DNA from: an uncultured Verrucomicrobiota bacterium
GTDB taxonomy: Bacteria; Verrucomicrobiota; Kiritimatiellia; RFP12; UBA1067
Reading direction: 5' to 3'
Assembly: GCA_945483525.1 (NCBI GenBank)
Contig: CALYRV010000033.1
Span: 1-16,956, forward strand
DNA: 16,956 nucleotides
Positions within the stretch are counted from its first letter, which is position 1. Every line of letters starts with the position of its first letter. The notes beneath the pieces were generated by a model. That model saw nothing but the letters and a program-made list of their open reading frames with translations. It was not told the DNA's origin and did no database searches. The position numbers and the translations under genes were made by a program. Positions 1-7,241 of this stretch are shown here, in pieces.

Positions 1-836
1 TCGCTTTCCACCGCGAGACCCATCTTCTGCAGCTTCTCCACGACACCCGGCATCGCATCGTTGTAGTACGATTCGCCGCGATAGGTGTCGAACTTGACGC
101 CGAGCTTCTTGTACATGCGCTCGAACTCGCCGATCGAGATGTCGATGAACTTCTTCCACAAGGCGAGGTTATCGGCATCACCCTGCTGGAGCTTCACAAG
201 CTCCGCCTTGCAGTCCTCCTTCCAAAGGCCATCCTCTTCCTTCGCCTTAGCGGCGGAAAGGACATAGCACTTCTCGAGATTCGCGACCGTGAGATTGTCC
301 CGCTCCTCTTCGGTGAGGCACTCCCGGTAGCCCTTGATGAGGATGCCGAACTGCGTGCCCCAGTCGCCGAGATGGTTGTCGGCGATGACCTTGTATCCGA
401 GCGAACGGAAGATGCGGTCGATGGCGCAGCCGATCACGGTCGAACGGATGTGCCCGATATGCATCTGCTTCGCGGCGTTCGGCGACGAGTAGTCGATGAC
501 GACGGTCTTGGAATCCCCAAACTGGGGAATTCCAAGATGTTGAGAAGTTGAGAGGTTGAGAAGTTGAGCGTTCAGCCAGTCGGACGAAACAGTGAGGTTG
601 AGAAAGCCTGGTCCGGCGATCTCGACCTTCTCGAAGCACGACTGGTCGAGCGCCTCCACCACCTTCGCCGCGACTTCGCGCGGATTCATGTGCATGCGCT
701 TCGCATGCTTCAGCGCATCATTGCACTGATAGTCACCGAACTTCGGATCGGTCGCAGGAAGTACGCGAATACCGGCGAAGTCCTCGCCGGGGAAAGCCTT
801 CTCAAAGGCACGCTTAAGGATGTCGTTAAGGTTCAT
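1..836 (-). CDS. argS: Arginyl-tRNA synthetase, N-terminal part (runs off the window)
   Basis: Class I aminoacyl-tRNA synthetase that charges tRNA-Arg in the cytoplasm. Translating from the ATG at 836 gives about 278 residues with no stop before the window edge, roughly half of the usual 550-600. Visible family marks are the N-terminal additional domain ending in AGPGFLNL (about residues 74-81), the segment IDYSSPNAAKQ, the HIGH signature at residues 126-129 followed by IRSTVIG, and DNHLGDWGTQFG after it. Residues about 89-110, between the N-terminal domain and the catalytic core, are encoded by an 8-bp repeat array plus a hairpin (507-570) and have low-complexity composition. The gene starts 12 bp after fcl, so it is probably the distal gene of the nucleotide-sugar unit. 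I see no clear Shine-Dalgarno sequence. The family call is secure. The 3' half, with the KMSK-type loop and anticodon domain, is outside the window. Confidence 0.96.
   Translation of the reverse strand, partial: MNLNDILKRAFEKAFPGEDFAGIRVLPATDPKFGDYQCNDALKHAKRMHMNPREVAAKVVEALDQSCFEKVEIAGPGFLNLTVSSDWLNAQLLNLSTSQHLGIPQFGDSKTVVIDYSSPNAAKQMHIGHIRSTVIGCAIDRIFRSLGYKVIADNHLGDWGTQFGILIKGYRECLTEEERDNLTVANLEKCYVLSAAKAKEEDGLWKEDCKAELVKLQQGDADNLALWKKFIDISIGEFERMYKKLGVKFDTYRGESYYNDAMPGVVEKLQKMGLAVES
507..570. repeat. Composite repeat inside argS: hairpin plus four 8-bp units
   Basis: On the + strand, arms CTTGGAATCCCC (507-518) and GGGGAATTCCAAG (524-536) form a 12-bp stem with one bulged base and a 5-nt loop. 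Four consecutive 8-mers follow: GTTGAGAA, GTTGAGAG, GTTGAGAA and GTTGAGCG (539-570). The whole element is read in frame as part of argS. On the minus strand the unit TTCTCAAC contains no stop in any frame, whereas the opposite orientation would create TGA. Confidence 0.9.
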
Positions 837-848
837 GTTGATTTACAG

Positions 849-1784
849 TTAAAGACGGATCGTTCCCGCGGCGAGTTCGGCGCGGTAAGAGGCGACGGTG
901 AGCTCAAGGCCCTTCTTCAGGTCTATCTCCGGCTTCCAGCCGAGCGAACGGATGAGCGCGGTATCGCAGAGCTTGCGCGGCGTACCGTCGGGCTTCGTCG
1001 CGTCCCACTCGATCCTGGCGGTCGAACCGGCCACGGACTTCACCGCCTCGGCGAGCTCCCTGATCGTGACCTCCTCGCCGGAACCGACATTCATGAGGTC
1101 CGGAGGATTGTCGAGCGACAGCGCGAAGAGACAGGCGGACGCGAGATCGTCCACATGGAGAAATTCGCGGATCGCCTTGCCGGTGCCCCAGAGCGGGACC
1201 ACGTCCTTCATCGTCTCGAACTTGCGGATCAGCGTCGGCAGGACGTGTCCGTGGACGATGTCGTAGTTGTCGCCGGGACCGTAGAGATTGGTCGGCATCA
1301 GCGAATGATAGAGGAGTCCGCGTTCGCGGCGCAAGAACTCGCAGAGTTTGAGTCCGGAGATCTTCGCGAGCGCATACCCCTCGTTAGTCTTCTCGAGTTC
1401 GCTCGTGAGGAGCGCCGACTCGGGAATCGGCTGCGGCGCCATGCGCGGATAGATGCAGGTCGAGCCGAGGAAGAGGAGACGCTTAACGCCCGCTTCCGCC
1501 GCGCCCCAGACCGTGTTCATCGCGATCATCTCGTTCTCGTAGAGAAAGAGCGAATTCGCCGCGCTGTTCGCGCCGATGCCGCCGACGCGGGCCGCCGCGA
1601 TGATCGCGACATCGGGCTTTTCGGACTCGTAGAATTCCCGCACGGCCTTCGGATCGAGCAGATCGAGCTCCTTGTGCGAACGGACGACGATGTTCTCGTA
1701 GCCGGCCTTCTTCAGGGCGCGTACGCACGCCGAACCGACCATTCCGCGATGTCCTGCGACAAAGATCCTGTCGGACTTGTTCAT
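849..1784 (-). CDS. fcl: GDP-L-fucose synthase
   Basis: NADPH-dependent 3,5-epimerase/4-reductase that turns GDP-4-keto-6-deoxymannose into GDP-L-fucose in the cytoplasm, the step after Gmd. It is an extended short-chain dehydrogenase of 311 aa, normal length. Residues that can be seen are the Rossmann motif GHRGMVG (11-17), the catalytic Ser108 and Cys110 in GSTCIYP, the Tyr137-xxx-Lys141 pair in YALAK, the [13 protein letters not shown] segment and His180 in HGHVLP. These sit one residue from the positions known for the E. coli enzyme (Ser107, Cys109, Tyr136, Lys140, His179). The ATG start overlaps the gmd stop as ATGA, which points to translational coupling and fixes the start. No repeat array interrupts this gene. 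Identification is secure. Confidence 0.96.
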   Translation of the reverse strand: MNKSDRIFVAGHRGMVGSACVRALKKAGYENIVVRSHKELDLLDPKAVREFYESEKPDVAIIAAARVGGIGANSAANSLFLYENEMIAMNTVWGAAEAGVKRLLFLGSTCIYPRMAPQPIPESALLTSELEKTNEGYALAKISGLKLCEFLRRERGLLYHSLMPTNLYGPGDNYDIVHGHVLPTLIRKFETMKDVVPLWGTGKAIREFLHVDDLASACLFALSLDNPPDLMNVGSGEEVTIRELAEAVKSVAGSTARIEWDATKPDGTPRKLCDTALIRSLGWKPEIDLKKGLELTVASYRAELAAGTIRL

Positions 1785-2869
1785 TTCACCAGCCCCTTTT
1801 CAAGATATTCAGCGAGATTGGTGCGGATATGCTCTTCGGCGCGTTCGACCGCGACCTTCTCCATGTCGTGCTGCACCATGATGCGCACCAGCTCCTCGAA
1901 GGTGGTCTTGGTCGGATTCCAGCCGAGCTCGGTCTTCGCCTTAGTGGGATCGCCCCAGAGGTTGACGACGTCAGTCGGACGGTAGAAGTCGGGGCTCACC
2001 TCGATGACGCACTTCCCGGTCTTCTTGTCATAACCCTTCTCGTCGATTCCCTCGCCCCTGAACTCGAGTTCGATCCCCGCCTCCCTGAACGCCAGCGTCG
2101 CGAACTCGCGCACCGAATGCTGCACGCCTGTCGCGATCACGAAGTCCTCCGGCGTCTTGTTCTGGAGGATGAGCCACATGCACTCGACGTAGTCCTTCGC
2201 ATAACCCCAGTCGCGGAGCGAGTCGAGGTTGCCGAGATAAAGCTTCTCCTGCTTGCCCTGTGCGATGCGCGAGGCCGCGAGCGTGATCTTGCGGGTGACG
2301 AAGGTCTCGCCGCGGCGCTCCGACTCATGATTGAAGAGGATGCCGGAGCACGCGAACATGCCGTACGCCTCACGGTACTCCTTCACGATCCAGAACCCGT
2401 ACTGCTTGGCGACTGCGTAAGGGGAATACGGATGGAACGGAGTCATCTCGTTCTGCGGCACCTCCTCGACCTTGCCGTAGAGCTCGCTGGTCGAGGCCTG
2501 ATAGATGCGGCAGGACTTGGTAAGTCCGCACAGACGCACCGCCTCGAGGACGCGCAGCACACCGGTCGCGTCGATGTCGGCGGTGAACTCGGGCGAGTCG
2601 AACGACACCTGCACGTGACTTTGCGCAGCGAGGTTGTAGATCTCGTCCGGCTTCACCTGCGAGACGACCTGGAAGATCGAGCTCGAATCGCAGAGATCGC
2701 CGTAGTGAAGATGAAAGTTCGGAGTACCTTCTAGATGCGCGATACGCTCGCGGAAGTCAACCGAGCTGCGGCGGATAACACCGTGCACCTCATAGCCCTT
2801 CGCGAGAAGGAATTCCGAAAGATACGATCCGTCCTGTCCGGTGACACCGGTGATAAGAGCTTTCTTCAT
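1781..2869 (-). CDS. gmd: GDP-mannose 4,6-dehydratase
   Basis: NADP-dependent dehydratase that makes GDP-4-keto-6-deoxy-D-mannose from GDP-mannose, feeding Fcl in the GDP-L-fucose route. It has 362 aa, typical length. The N-terminus carries the nucleotide-binding GVTGQDG (8-14) and the substrate-loop Arg-rich stretch VIRRSS. The catalytic set is Thr127 and Glu129 in STSELYG with Tyr151-xxx-Lys155 in YAVAK, each five residues before the E. coli counterparts. The family segment [18 protein letters not shown] follows. The ATG at 2869 matches the family N-terminus (MKKALITG). The 49-bp leader contains no obvious Shine-Dalgarno sequence but does contain a degenerate repeat array. It is followed by fcl with a 4-bp overlap, the usual pairing for fucose synthesis. 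Identification is secure. Confidence 0.97.
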   Translation of the reverse strand: MKKALITGVTGQDGSYLSEFLLAKGYEVHGVIRRSSVDFRERIAHLEGTPNFHLHYGDLCDSSSIFQVVSQVKPDEIYNLAAQSHVQVSFDSPEFTADIDATGVLRVLEAVRLCGLTKSCRIYQASTSELYGKVEEVPQNEMTPFHPYSPYAVAKQYGFWIVKEYREAYGMFACSGILFNHESERRGETFVTRKITLAASRIAQGKQEKLYLGNLDSLRDWGYAKDYVECMWLILQNKTPEDFVIATGVQHSVREFATLAFREAGIELEFRGEGIDEKGYDKKTGKCVIEVSPDFYRPTDVVNLWGDPTKAKTELGWNPTKTTFEELVRIMVQHDMEKVAVERAEEHIRTNLAEYLEKGLVK

Positions 2870-2903
2870 TAATTGAAAATGAGAAATGAGTGAAGAGAAA
2901 TTA
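2870..2903. repeat. Degenerate A-rich 7-bp repeat array upstream of gmd
   Basis: On the + strand, units resembling GAGAAAT and GAGTGAA recur with roughly 7-bp period in the short gap between ugd and gmd. On the minus strand it reads as pyrimidine-rich CTCTTCACTC followed by TTTCTCATTTT. It is less regular than the other arrays and shares the GTGAAGAG core with the ugd-associated arrays. It fills most of the gmd leader. Confidence 0.55.
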
Positions 2904-2918
2904 CGGAATTTAGACTTC

Positions 2919-4334
2919 TTATTTTCCGACGTTGAGGACGTTGAAGCCGAGGTCCTTGAGCATGCTGGAATTGAGACAGTTGCGGGTGTCGAAGACGAGC
3001 GCGGGCTTGCGCATCGACTTGTAGATCTTGGCCCAGTCGAGTTCCGCGTATTCCTTCCAGTCCGTCATCACCACGACCGCATCGGCGTCCTTCGCCGCCT
3101 TGTAGGGATCGGAGGTGTAGGTCGGAGGCGTAGGCGTAGAGTCGAGATCCTTCAGGTCTTCCTGGGCATTGGGGATCGCCTTCGGGTCAGTGATCGCGAG
3201 CCGCACATGCTCCTCGTTGAGAAGCCGCGCGACATAACCCGCTGGAGTCTCGCGCGTATCGCCGGTATCCGCCTTGAAGGCGAAGCCGAAAAGCGCGATC
3301 TTCTTGTTGGCGAGGGTGTTAAACATCGCCTTGAAGAGCCGCGTGACGATGCGCTCCTGCTGGTGGTCATTCATCTTGATGACGCCGGACCAGTATTCCG
3401 CCGCGGTGTGGAGTCCGAACGACTCGCAGAGATACACGAGATTAAGGACGTCCTTCTTGAAGCAGCTGCCGCCGAAGCCGGGACCAGCCTTCAGGAATTT
3501 GGGGCCGATGCGGTGGTCGGCGCCCATCACGCGCGCGACCTCGTCGACGTCCGCTCCCGTCGCCTCGCAGAGTCCGGCGATAGCGTTGATCGAGGAGACG
3601 CGCTGGGCGAGGAAGGCGTTGGCGGCGAGCTTGGTGAGCTCGGCGGACCACACGTTCGTGGTGAGGATCTTGTAGCTCGGCACCCACCGGTCGTCCTTGC
3701 CGCGGTAGATGGCGATGAGCTCGTTAACGGCCTTCAGTCCCGCCGCCGTCTGAGGTCCGCCGATCAGCACGCGGTCGGGATTCAGCAGATCCTTGATCGC
3801 CGTACCTTCCGCGAGGAACTCGGGATTACTCAGAACCGTGAATGTCGGACAACTCTTCACTCTTAACTCTTCACTTTTCACTTCTTGAACGCCTTTGGCG
3901 TTCAAGATGGCGTCCATCGCCGCGGCGGTGCGGACGGGGAGCGTGGACTTCTCGACGATGATCTTCTCGCCCTTCGCCCAATCCTTGATCTCGCGGGCGG
4001 TCGCTTCCCAGTACTGGAGGTCGCTCGCGCGTCCCGCGCCGCGTCCGAACATCTTGGTCGGCGTGTTGACGCCGACGAAGACGATGTCGCAGCTCTGGAC
4101 GGCCTTCTTGATGTCCGTCGTGAAGAAGAGGTTCTTCCCGCGGACCTCCTTGACGATGTCGACGAGACCCGGCTCGTAGATCGGGAGCGCCCAGTTCTTG
4201 GAGTTCCACGCGGCAATGCGCTTCGCGTTGATATCGCAGACGTAGACCTTGCGGTCGGGATTCATCTTCGCGATGACCGCCATGGTGGGTCCGCCGATGT
4301 AACCGGCTCCAATGCAGACGATGTTTCGGTTCAC
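2919..4334 (-). CDS. ugd: UDP-glucose 6-dehydrogenase (eukaryote-like type)
   Basis: NAD-dependent enzyme that oxidises UDP-glucose to UDP-glucuronate in two steps, supplying an acidic sugar for surface polysaccharide. It has 471 aa. Visible are the Rossmann motif GAGYIGG (9-15), NTPTK (about 90-94), [43 protein letters not shown] and the catalytic Cys291 in [10 protein letters not shown]. Phrases such as [15 protein letters not shown] and VLNLVYLCE resemble animal and plant UGDH more than the shorter E. coli-type Ugd. Residues about 143-161 are specified by a hairpin plus 7-bp array (3852-3906), read as a Lys/Glu/Ser-rich loop just before the conserved LSNPEF strand. The start is GTG at 4334, directly after another repeat array, with no Shine-Dalgarno sequence. 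No ATG gives the full Rossmann fold. Family call secure. Confidence 0.95.
   Translation of the reverse strand: MNRNIVCIGAGYIGGPTMAVIAKMNPDRKVYVCDINAKRIAAWNSKNWALPIYEPGLVDIVKEVRGKNLFFTTDIKKAVQSCDIVFVGVNTPTKMFGRGAGRASDLQYWEATAREIKDWAKGEKIIVEKSTLPVRTAAAMDAILNAKGVQEVKSEELRVKSCPTFTVLSNPEFLAEGTAIKDLLNPDRVLIGGPQTAAGLKAVNELIAIYRGKDDRWVPSYKILTTNVWSAELTKLAANAFLAQRVSSINAIAGLCEATGADVDEVARVMGADHRIGPKFLKAGPGFGGSCFKKDVLNLVYLCESFGLHTAAEYWSGVIKMNDHQQERIVTRLFKAMFNTLANKKIALFGFAFKADTGDTRETPAGYVARLLNEEHVRLAITDPKAIPNAQEDLKDLDSTPTPPTYTSDPYKAAKDADAVVVMTDWKEYAELDWAKIYKSMRKPALVFDTRNCLNSSMLKDLGFNVLNVGK
3852..3906. repeat. Composite repeat inside ugd: five 7-bp units plus perfect hairpin
   Basis: On the + strand there are five heptamers of the ACTCTTM type (3852-3886, 35 bp, with the last units ACTTTTC and ACTTCTT). 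They run into a perfect 10-bp stem, CTTGAACGCC (3884-3893) and GGCGTTCAAG (3897-3906), with a TTT loop. The element is read in frame within ugd. In this reading direction the units contain TAA or TGA in other frames, so it lies in its permissive frame. Confidence 0.93.
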
Positions 4335-4369
4335 AAGAAGTTAAGAGTTAAGAGTGAAGAGTGAAGAGT
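4335..4369. repeat. Five 7-bp units forming the ugd leader
   Basis: On the + strand it reads AAGAAGT, TAAGAGT twice, GAAGAGT twice: exactly 35 bp. It abuts the GTG start of ugd (4332-4334) and fills the space back to the thrH stop (4377). It is the same family as the array inside ugd. Both end in ACTTCTTG when read on the pyrimidine-rich strand, but here no hairpin follows. Confidence 0.92.
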
Positions 4370-4376
4370 TATGGAA

Positions 4377-4976
4377 TCACAATGCCTTGAGGATCGCAGC
4401 GAGGAAATCGTCGTACGACTCGAACGCCTGGAGGTCGGGGTTGTCGGACTTGATCTTCTCGGTCGAACGGAAGAGAAACCCGGCCTTCGAGGCGCGGATC
4501 ATCGCGAGGTCGTTGAAGCTATCGCCCGCGGCGATCGTCTCGAAGCCGGCGGACTGCAATGCCTTGACGGTCGTGAGCTTCGACTTCTGGCAGCGCATCC
4601 GATAGCCGACGATCTTCCCGTCGGACGACACCTCGAGTTGATTGCACATGAGCGTCGGATAACCGAGCTTCTTCATGAGCGGCATTGCGAACTCGTAGAA
4701 GGTGTCGGAGAGGATCACAACCTGCGTCTTCGCACGAAGCGCGTCAAGGAACTCCTTCGCACCTTCCATCGGATCGATCTTCGCGATCACGTCCTGAATC
4801 TCCCTGAGGCCGAGTCCGTGCTTCTCGAGAAGCTCGATACGGAACTTCATGAGCTTGTCGTAGTCCGGCTCGTCACGCGTCGTGCGGCGAAATTCGGGGA
4901 TCCCGGTCTTCTCGGCGAAGGCGATCCAGATCTCGGGAATCAGGACGCCTTCCATGTCTAAGCAAACGATATTCAT
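4377..4976 (-). CDS. thrH: ThrH-type phosphoserine phosphatase / homoserine phosphotransferase
   Basis: HAD-superfamily phosphatase of 199 aa that closely resembles Pseudomonas ThrH. That protein is known to dephosphorylate phosphoserine and to transfer phosphate to homoserine, so the likely role is serine/threonine biosynthesis in the cytoplasm. The motifs are in order: DMEGV with nucleophile Asp7 and acid Glu9, ILSDTFYEF with motif II Ser90, a Lys-rich segment near 131-138 for motif III, and GDSFND (151-156) for motif IV. The family stretch PEIWIAFAEKTGI follows motif I. The ATG at 4976 is preceded by TGAGG about 10 bp upstream. It follows the AICAR transformylase by 15 bp and precedes ugd by 42 bp. 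There is no functional link to the sugar genes, so this looks like a mixed housekeeping unit. Which of the two activities dominates cannot be read from sequence. Confidence 0.88.
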   Translation of the reverse strand: MNIVCLDMEGVLIPEIWIAFAEKTGIPEFRRTTRDEPDYDKLMKFRIELLEKHGLGLREIQDVIAKIDPMEGAKEFLDALRAKTQVVILSDTFYEFAMPLMKKLGYPTLMCNQLEVSSDGKIVGYRMRCQKSKLTTVKALQSAGFETIAAGDSFNDLAMIRASKAGFLFRSTEKIKSDNPDLQAFESYDDFLAAILKAL

Positions 4977-4991
4977 TGAGAACTTACCTCA

Positions 4992-6290
4992 TCAGTGACG
5001 GAAGCTGCGCTGACCGGTGAAGACCATCGCGATACCTGCGTCGTTCGCGCAGTCGATCACGTCCCAGTCACGGATCGCGCCGCCGGGCTGGACGCACGAG
5101 GTGATGCCTTCGCGCAGGCCGACCTCGAGTCCGTCCCGGAACGGGAAGAACGCGTCCGAAACCATCGCGCAGCCGGGGAGTCCACCCTTCTCGGCCTTGG
5201 TCTGTTCCATGATCTCGGCCTGCTTCTTCGCGCCGTCCTCCTCGCCGAAGACGAGTCGGAGATCGTTGTAGGGCTTCTGATACTTCTCCCAGGCGATCCA
5301 ATCGGCGTGCTTGGTGTACGCCTTGTCACGCGCAATCTCGGCGACGCCGACGCGATCCTGTTCGCCCGTGCCGATGCCGACGGTGGCGCCGTCCTTCACA
5401 TAGAGGACGGAGTTGGACGTGACGCCCGCTTCGACGAGCCAGCCGAACACGAGATCCTCGTACTCCTTCGCGGTCGGGAGGCGCGCGATCTTGTATTCCT
5501 TGAAGCTGACCTCACCCGTCTCCTTGTTAGTGATCTTGCGATTGCAGTAGGCGGGCATTAGATCCTCGGGTTTGCGGGCGTTGGCGCTGAACGAGGTCTG
5601 CGCGACGATACCGCCGTCGATGAGGGACTTGAAGTCGATCACGTGCTTGGCGACGAAGCTCGTCAGGCGATCCATGTTCCTGATGCGGAAGACGCGGAGA
5701 TTCTTCTTGGTTGCGAAGAGATCCATAACGCCGGGCTTGAAATCAGGGGCCACGACGACTTCGGCGTAGTTCTCGACGATGAGCTTCGCCGTCTCCAGGT
5801 CGCACTCGCGGTTCAGCGCAATCGCACCGCCGAAAGCGGCGAGACGGTCCGCCTTGTTCGCGCGGAAGTAGGCCTCGGAGAGGGTCGAGCCGGTCGCGAC
5901 GCCGCACGGATTGTTGTGCTTGACGATAACGGCGCACGGCTTCTCCATAAGATAGCGGAGGATATTGAGCGCGTTGTCGGTGTCGGTGACATTGGTCTTG
6001 CCGGGATGCTTGCCGCTCTGCAGCAGCTCCGGAACGGACGCGAGATACTGACCCGCTTGGAGCATCTCGACATCGCCGAGTACGAGGTTGCCATTCACGA
6101 GCTTGTAGAGCGCCGCTTCCTGACCGGGATTCTCACCATACCGGAGGCCCTTCTCCTCTCCTCCGATGTTCCAGGTCACCTTCTCGTACTGGAATGTGGA
6201 ACGCTTCTCCCCGTCAATGAACGAAATCTCCATTTTTGGGGCGAAATGATCAGCTTCAATCGTCTTATACGCAGCTTTAAGGTCTTTCAT
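4992..6290 (-). CDS. Stand-alone AICAR formyltransferase (PurH C-terminal domain only)
   Basis: Transfers the formyl group of 10-formyl-THF to AICAR, the penultimate step of purine synthesis. The product (432 aa) matches the transformylase part of PurH: RYGENPGQEAALY near 50-62, the catalytic Lys124-His125 in VKHNNPCG, a PAYCNRKI-containing middle, and the C-terminal GGAIRDWDVIDCANDAGIA...FTGQRSFRH. The roughly 200-residue N-terminal IMP cyclohydrolase domain of ordinary bifunctional PurH is absent, and upstream DNA offers no room for it, so IMP cyclohydrolase must be supplied elsewhere. The start is one of two adjacent ATGs (6293 or 6290). GGAG lies 7 bp before the second, which I prefer. 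A longer in-frame extension to 6365 would cross the promoter and is unlikely. It is the first gene of the downstream unit, 15 bp before thrH. Confidence 0.9.
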   Translation of the reverse strand: MKDLKAAYKTIEADHFAPKMEISFIDGEKRSTFQYEKVTWNIGGEEKGLRYGENPGQEAALYKLVNGNLVLGDVEMLQAGQYLASVPELLQSGKHPGKTNVTDTDNALNILRYLMEKPCAVIVKHNNPCGVATGSTLSEAYFRANKADRLAAFGGAIALNRECDLETAKLIVENYAEVVVAPDFKPGVMDLFATKKNLRVFRIRNMDRLTSFVAKHVIDFKSLIDGGIVAQTSFSANARKPEDLMPAYCNRKITNKETGEVSFKEYKIARLPTAKEYEDLVFGWLVEAGVTSNSVLYVKDGATVGIGTGEQDRVGVAEIARDKAYTKHADWIAWEKYQKPYNDLRLVFGEEDGAKKQAEIMEQTKAEKGGLPGCAMVSDAFFPFRDGLEVGLREGITSCVQPGGAIRDWDVIDCANDAGIAMVFTGQRSFRH

Positions 6291-6293
6291 CAT

Positions 6294-6345
6294 TATTCTC
6301 CAATAGTATCTACATATTATACCAAAATCACCGCACATAGGTGCA
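6294..6345 (-). promoter_or_regulatory. Extended -10 promoter for the AICAR transformylase unit
   Basis: The minus strand carries TGGTATAAT, with TATAAT at 6316-6321 and the TGn extension directly before it. The best -35 at an 18-bp spacer is TGCACC (6340-6345), only 3 of 6 consensus positions, as expected for an extended -10 promoter. The start would be an A near 6309, giving a leader of about 16-19 nt with GGAG as ribosome site. It lies in a non-coding gap of about 78 bp between two genes. Predicted from sequence only. Confidence 0.7.
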
Positions 6346-6368
6346 GGACATCTCAATATCGACACGAC

Positions 6369-7241
6369 TCAGAAACGCGGCATTTTCGCCGCCGACGAAT
6401 CTCGTCCTTGCGATTCAAAATGACGATTCCACATTTTGACAAATTCCTCCTTCGCAGTACGAAGACGAGCTTCGCTACGACGGTGGCAAGCGGCGTCAAG
6501 AAGCACAGCACTGTAGAGTATCTCCTTAGCCGTTTCACTGCGCGCCAGATGTCGCTCGGCTTCGGACATAATACCACGAAGAAGCGTTGAAACCTCTTCC
6601 AATACATGATCAGTAATTCCAGGATGACGTGAATAACCGATGTCGCTTGAGAGGATATTAAAGAATTCGCTGGAATCCTCACGATAAGCTCCGCCACGCA
6701 GATAGAGAGTTCCGAGCCGCAACAGCAAGCCCGCCATCGGTGCGTCTAAAAACTGTGAGACTTCGCGCTCAAGATCAATTTTCGCCGCCTTAGCACCAAT
6801 AGACGCAAAATATCCGCCGAGAACCATACCAGGAAGGGAGATTATCGGAGAGTGCCAGTCGAGTCCGTCAGAAAAATCTGTAACAAGGAACCTTCTACAC
6901 CCGTGTTCGCGTCCGTAGGCTTCGCATTTCTCCATCCGTTCCCGCATCTCTTCGAGGCGCCCTGAAAGCGAGCGCGACGCCTGAGTGGACACCTCGGCGA
7001 CACCATCCGCGCGAAGGCTTTCCAGCTCTTGCGGATTCAAGGTGCGAATAGCGATGCCTTTTAAATTAGCCCAGGCGGAAAGAAGTTGGAGTGACGAGTT
7101 GGAGTTGGAGAAAGGATGTATAGAGAAGAGGAAGAGCTCATTATAGCGAAGGAGTGCCAAGCGATCAATAAGCCGGCGGAGAAACGAATCCGTCGGCTTA
7201 CGGACACTTACGTCCAGCAGATATGCGCGTTTATCGATCAC
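6369..7241 (-). CDS. Truncated GH20-like (beta-N-acetylhexosaminidase-type) protein
   Basis: A 290-aa protein whose two ends recall GH20-like glycosidases. [40 protein letters not shown] (about 5-44) fits the first strands of that barrel. [29 protein letters not shown] (about 119-147) fits the last strand (family pattern ITDWGDxGHW) and the helix after it. The middle of the barrel, including the Asp-Glu catalytic pair, is missing, so an internal loss of about 200 residues is inferred and enzymatic activity is doubtful. At the expected junction (residues 42-53) the DNA is a repeat array. The GTG start overlaps the rfbB stop as GTGA, so it is translated as the last gene of the polysaccharide operon. 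It could be a decaying gene or a small scaffold or binding protein. The assignment rests on remembered family patterns and is moderate. Confidence 0.5.
   Translation of the reverse strand: MIDKRAYLLDVSVRKPTDSFLRRLIDRLALLRYNELFLFSIHPFSNSNSSLQLLSAWANLKGIAIRTLNPQELESLRADGVAEVSTQASRSLSGRLEEMRERMEKCEAYGREHGCRRFLVTDFSDGLDWHSPIISLPGMVLGGYFASIGAKAAKIDLEREVSQFLDAPMAGLLLRLGTLYLRGGAYREDSSEFFNILSSDIGYSRHPGITDHVLEEVSTLLRGIMSEAERHLARSETAKEILYSAVLLDAACHRRSEARLRTAKEEFVKMWNRHFESQGRDSSAAKMPRF
7085..7116. repeat. 6/7-bp repeat array inside the GH20-like gene
   Basis: On the + strand it reads GTTGGA (7085), GTGACGA, GTTGGA twice, then GAAAGGA. It is read in frame as an Asn/Ser-rich stretch (residues about 42-53). 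The unit is related to the GTTGAGAA unit in argS. It is shorter and less regular than the 35-bp arrays. Confidence 0.7.

Noticed and set aside
564..1985. Long open frame on the + strand (473 codons) antisense to argS, fcl and gmd
   Set aside because: It is rich in Arg/Glu/Leu with no recognisable motif and lies exactly opposite genes with conserved catalytic residues. It is a by-product of high-GC codon bias.
1829..4364. Further + strand open frames of 159-326 codons opposite gmd and ugd
   Set aside because: They have the same Arg/Asp/Val-rich shadow composition. The minus-strand frames are unambiguous Gmd and Ugd.
4335..4369. CRISPR array or tRNA-like repeats
   Set aside because: Units are 7 bp in direct tandem with no spacers. 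No cas genes are present.
6325..6350. Rho-independent terminator after the GH20-like gene
   Set aside because: Only a 4-bp stem (GCAC/GTGC) with a short T run of four can be drawn. It is too weak to call.
4992..6365. Longer AICAR transformylase start at 6365
   Set aside because: The extra 25 residues cover the promoter and ribosome site and have no similarity to the family.
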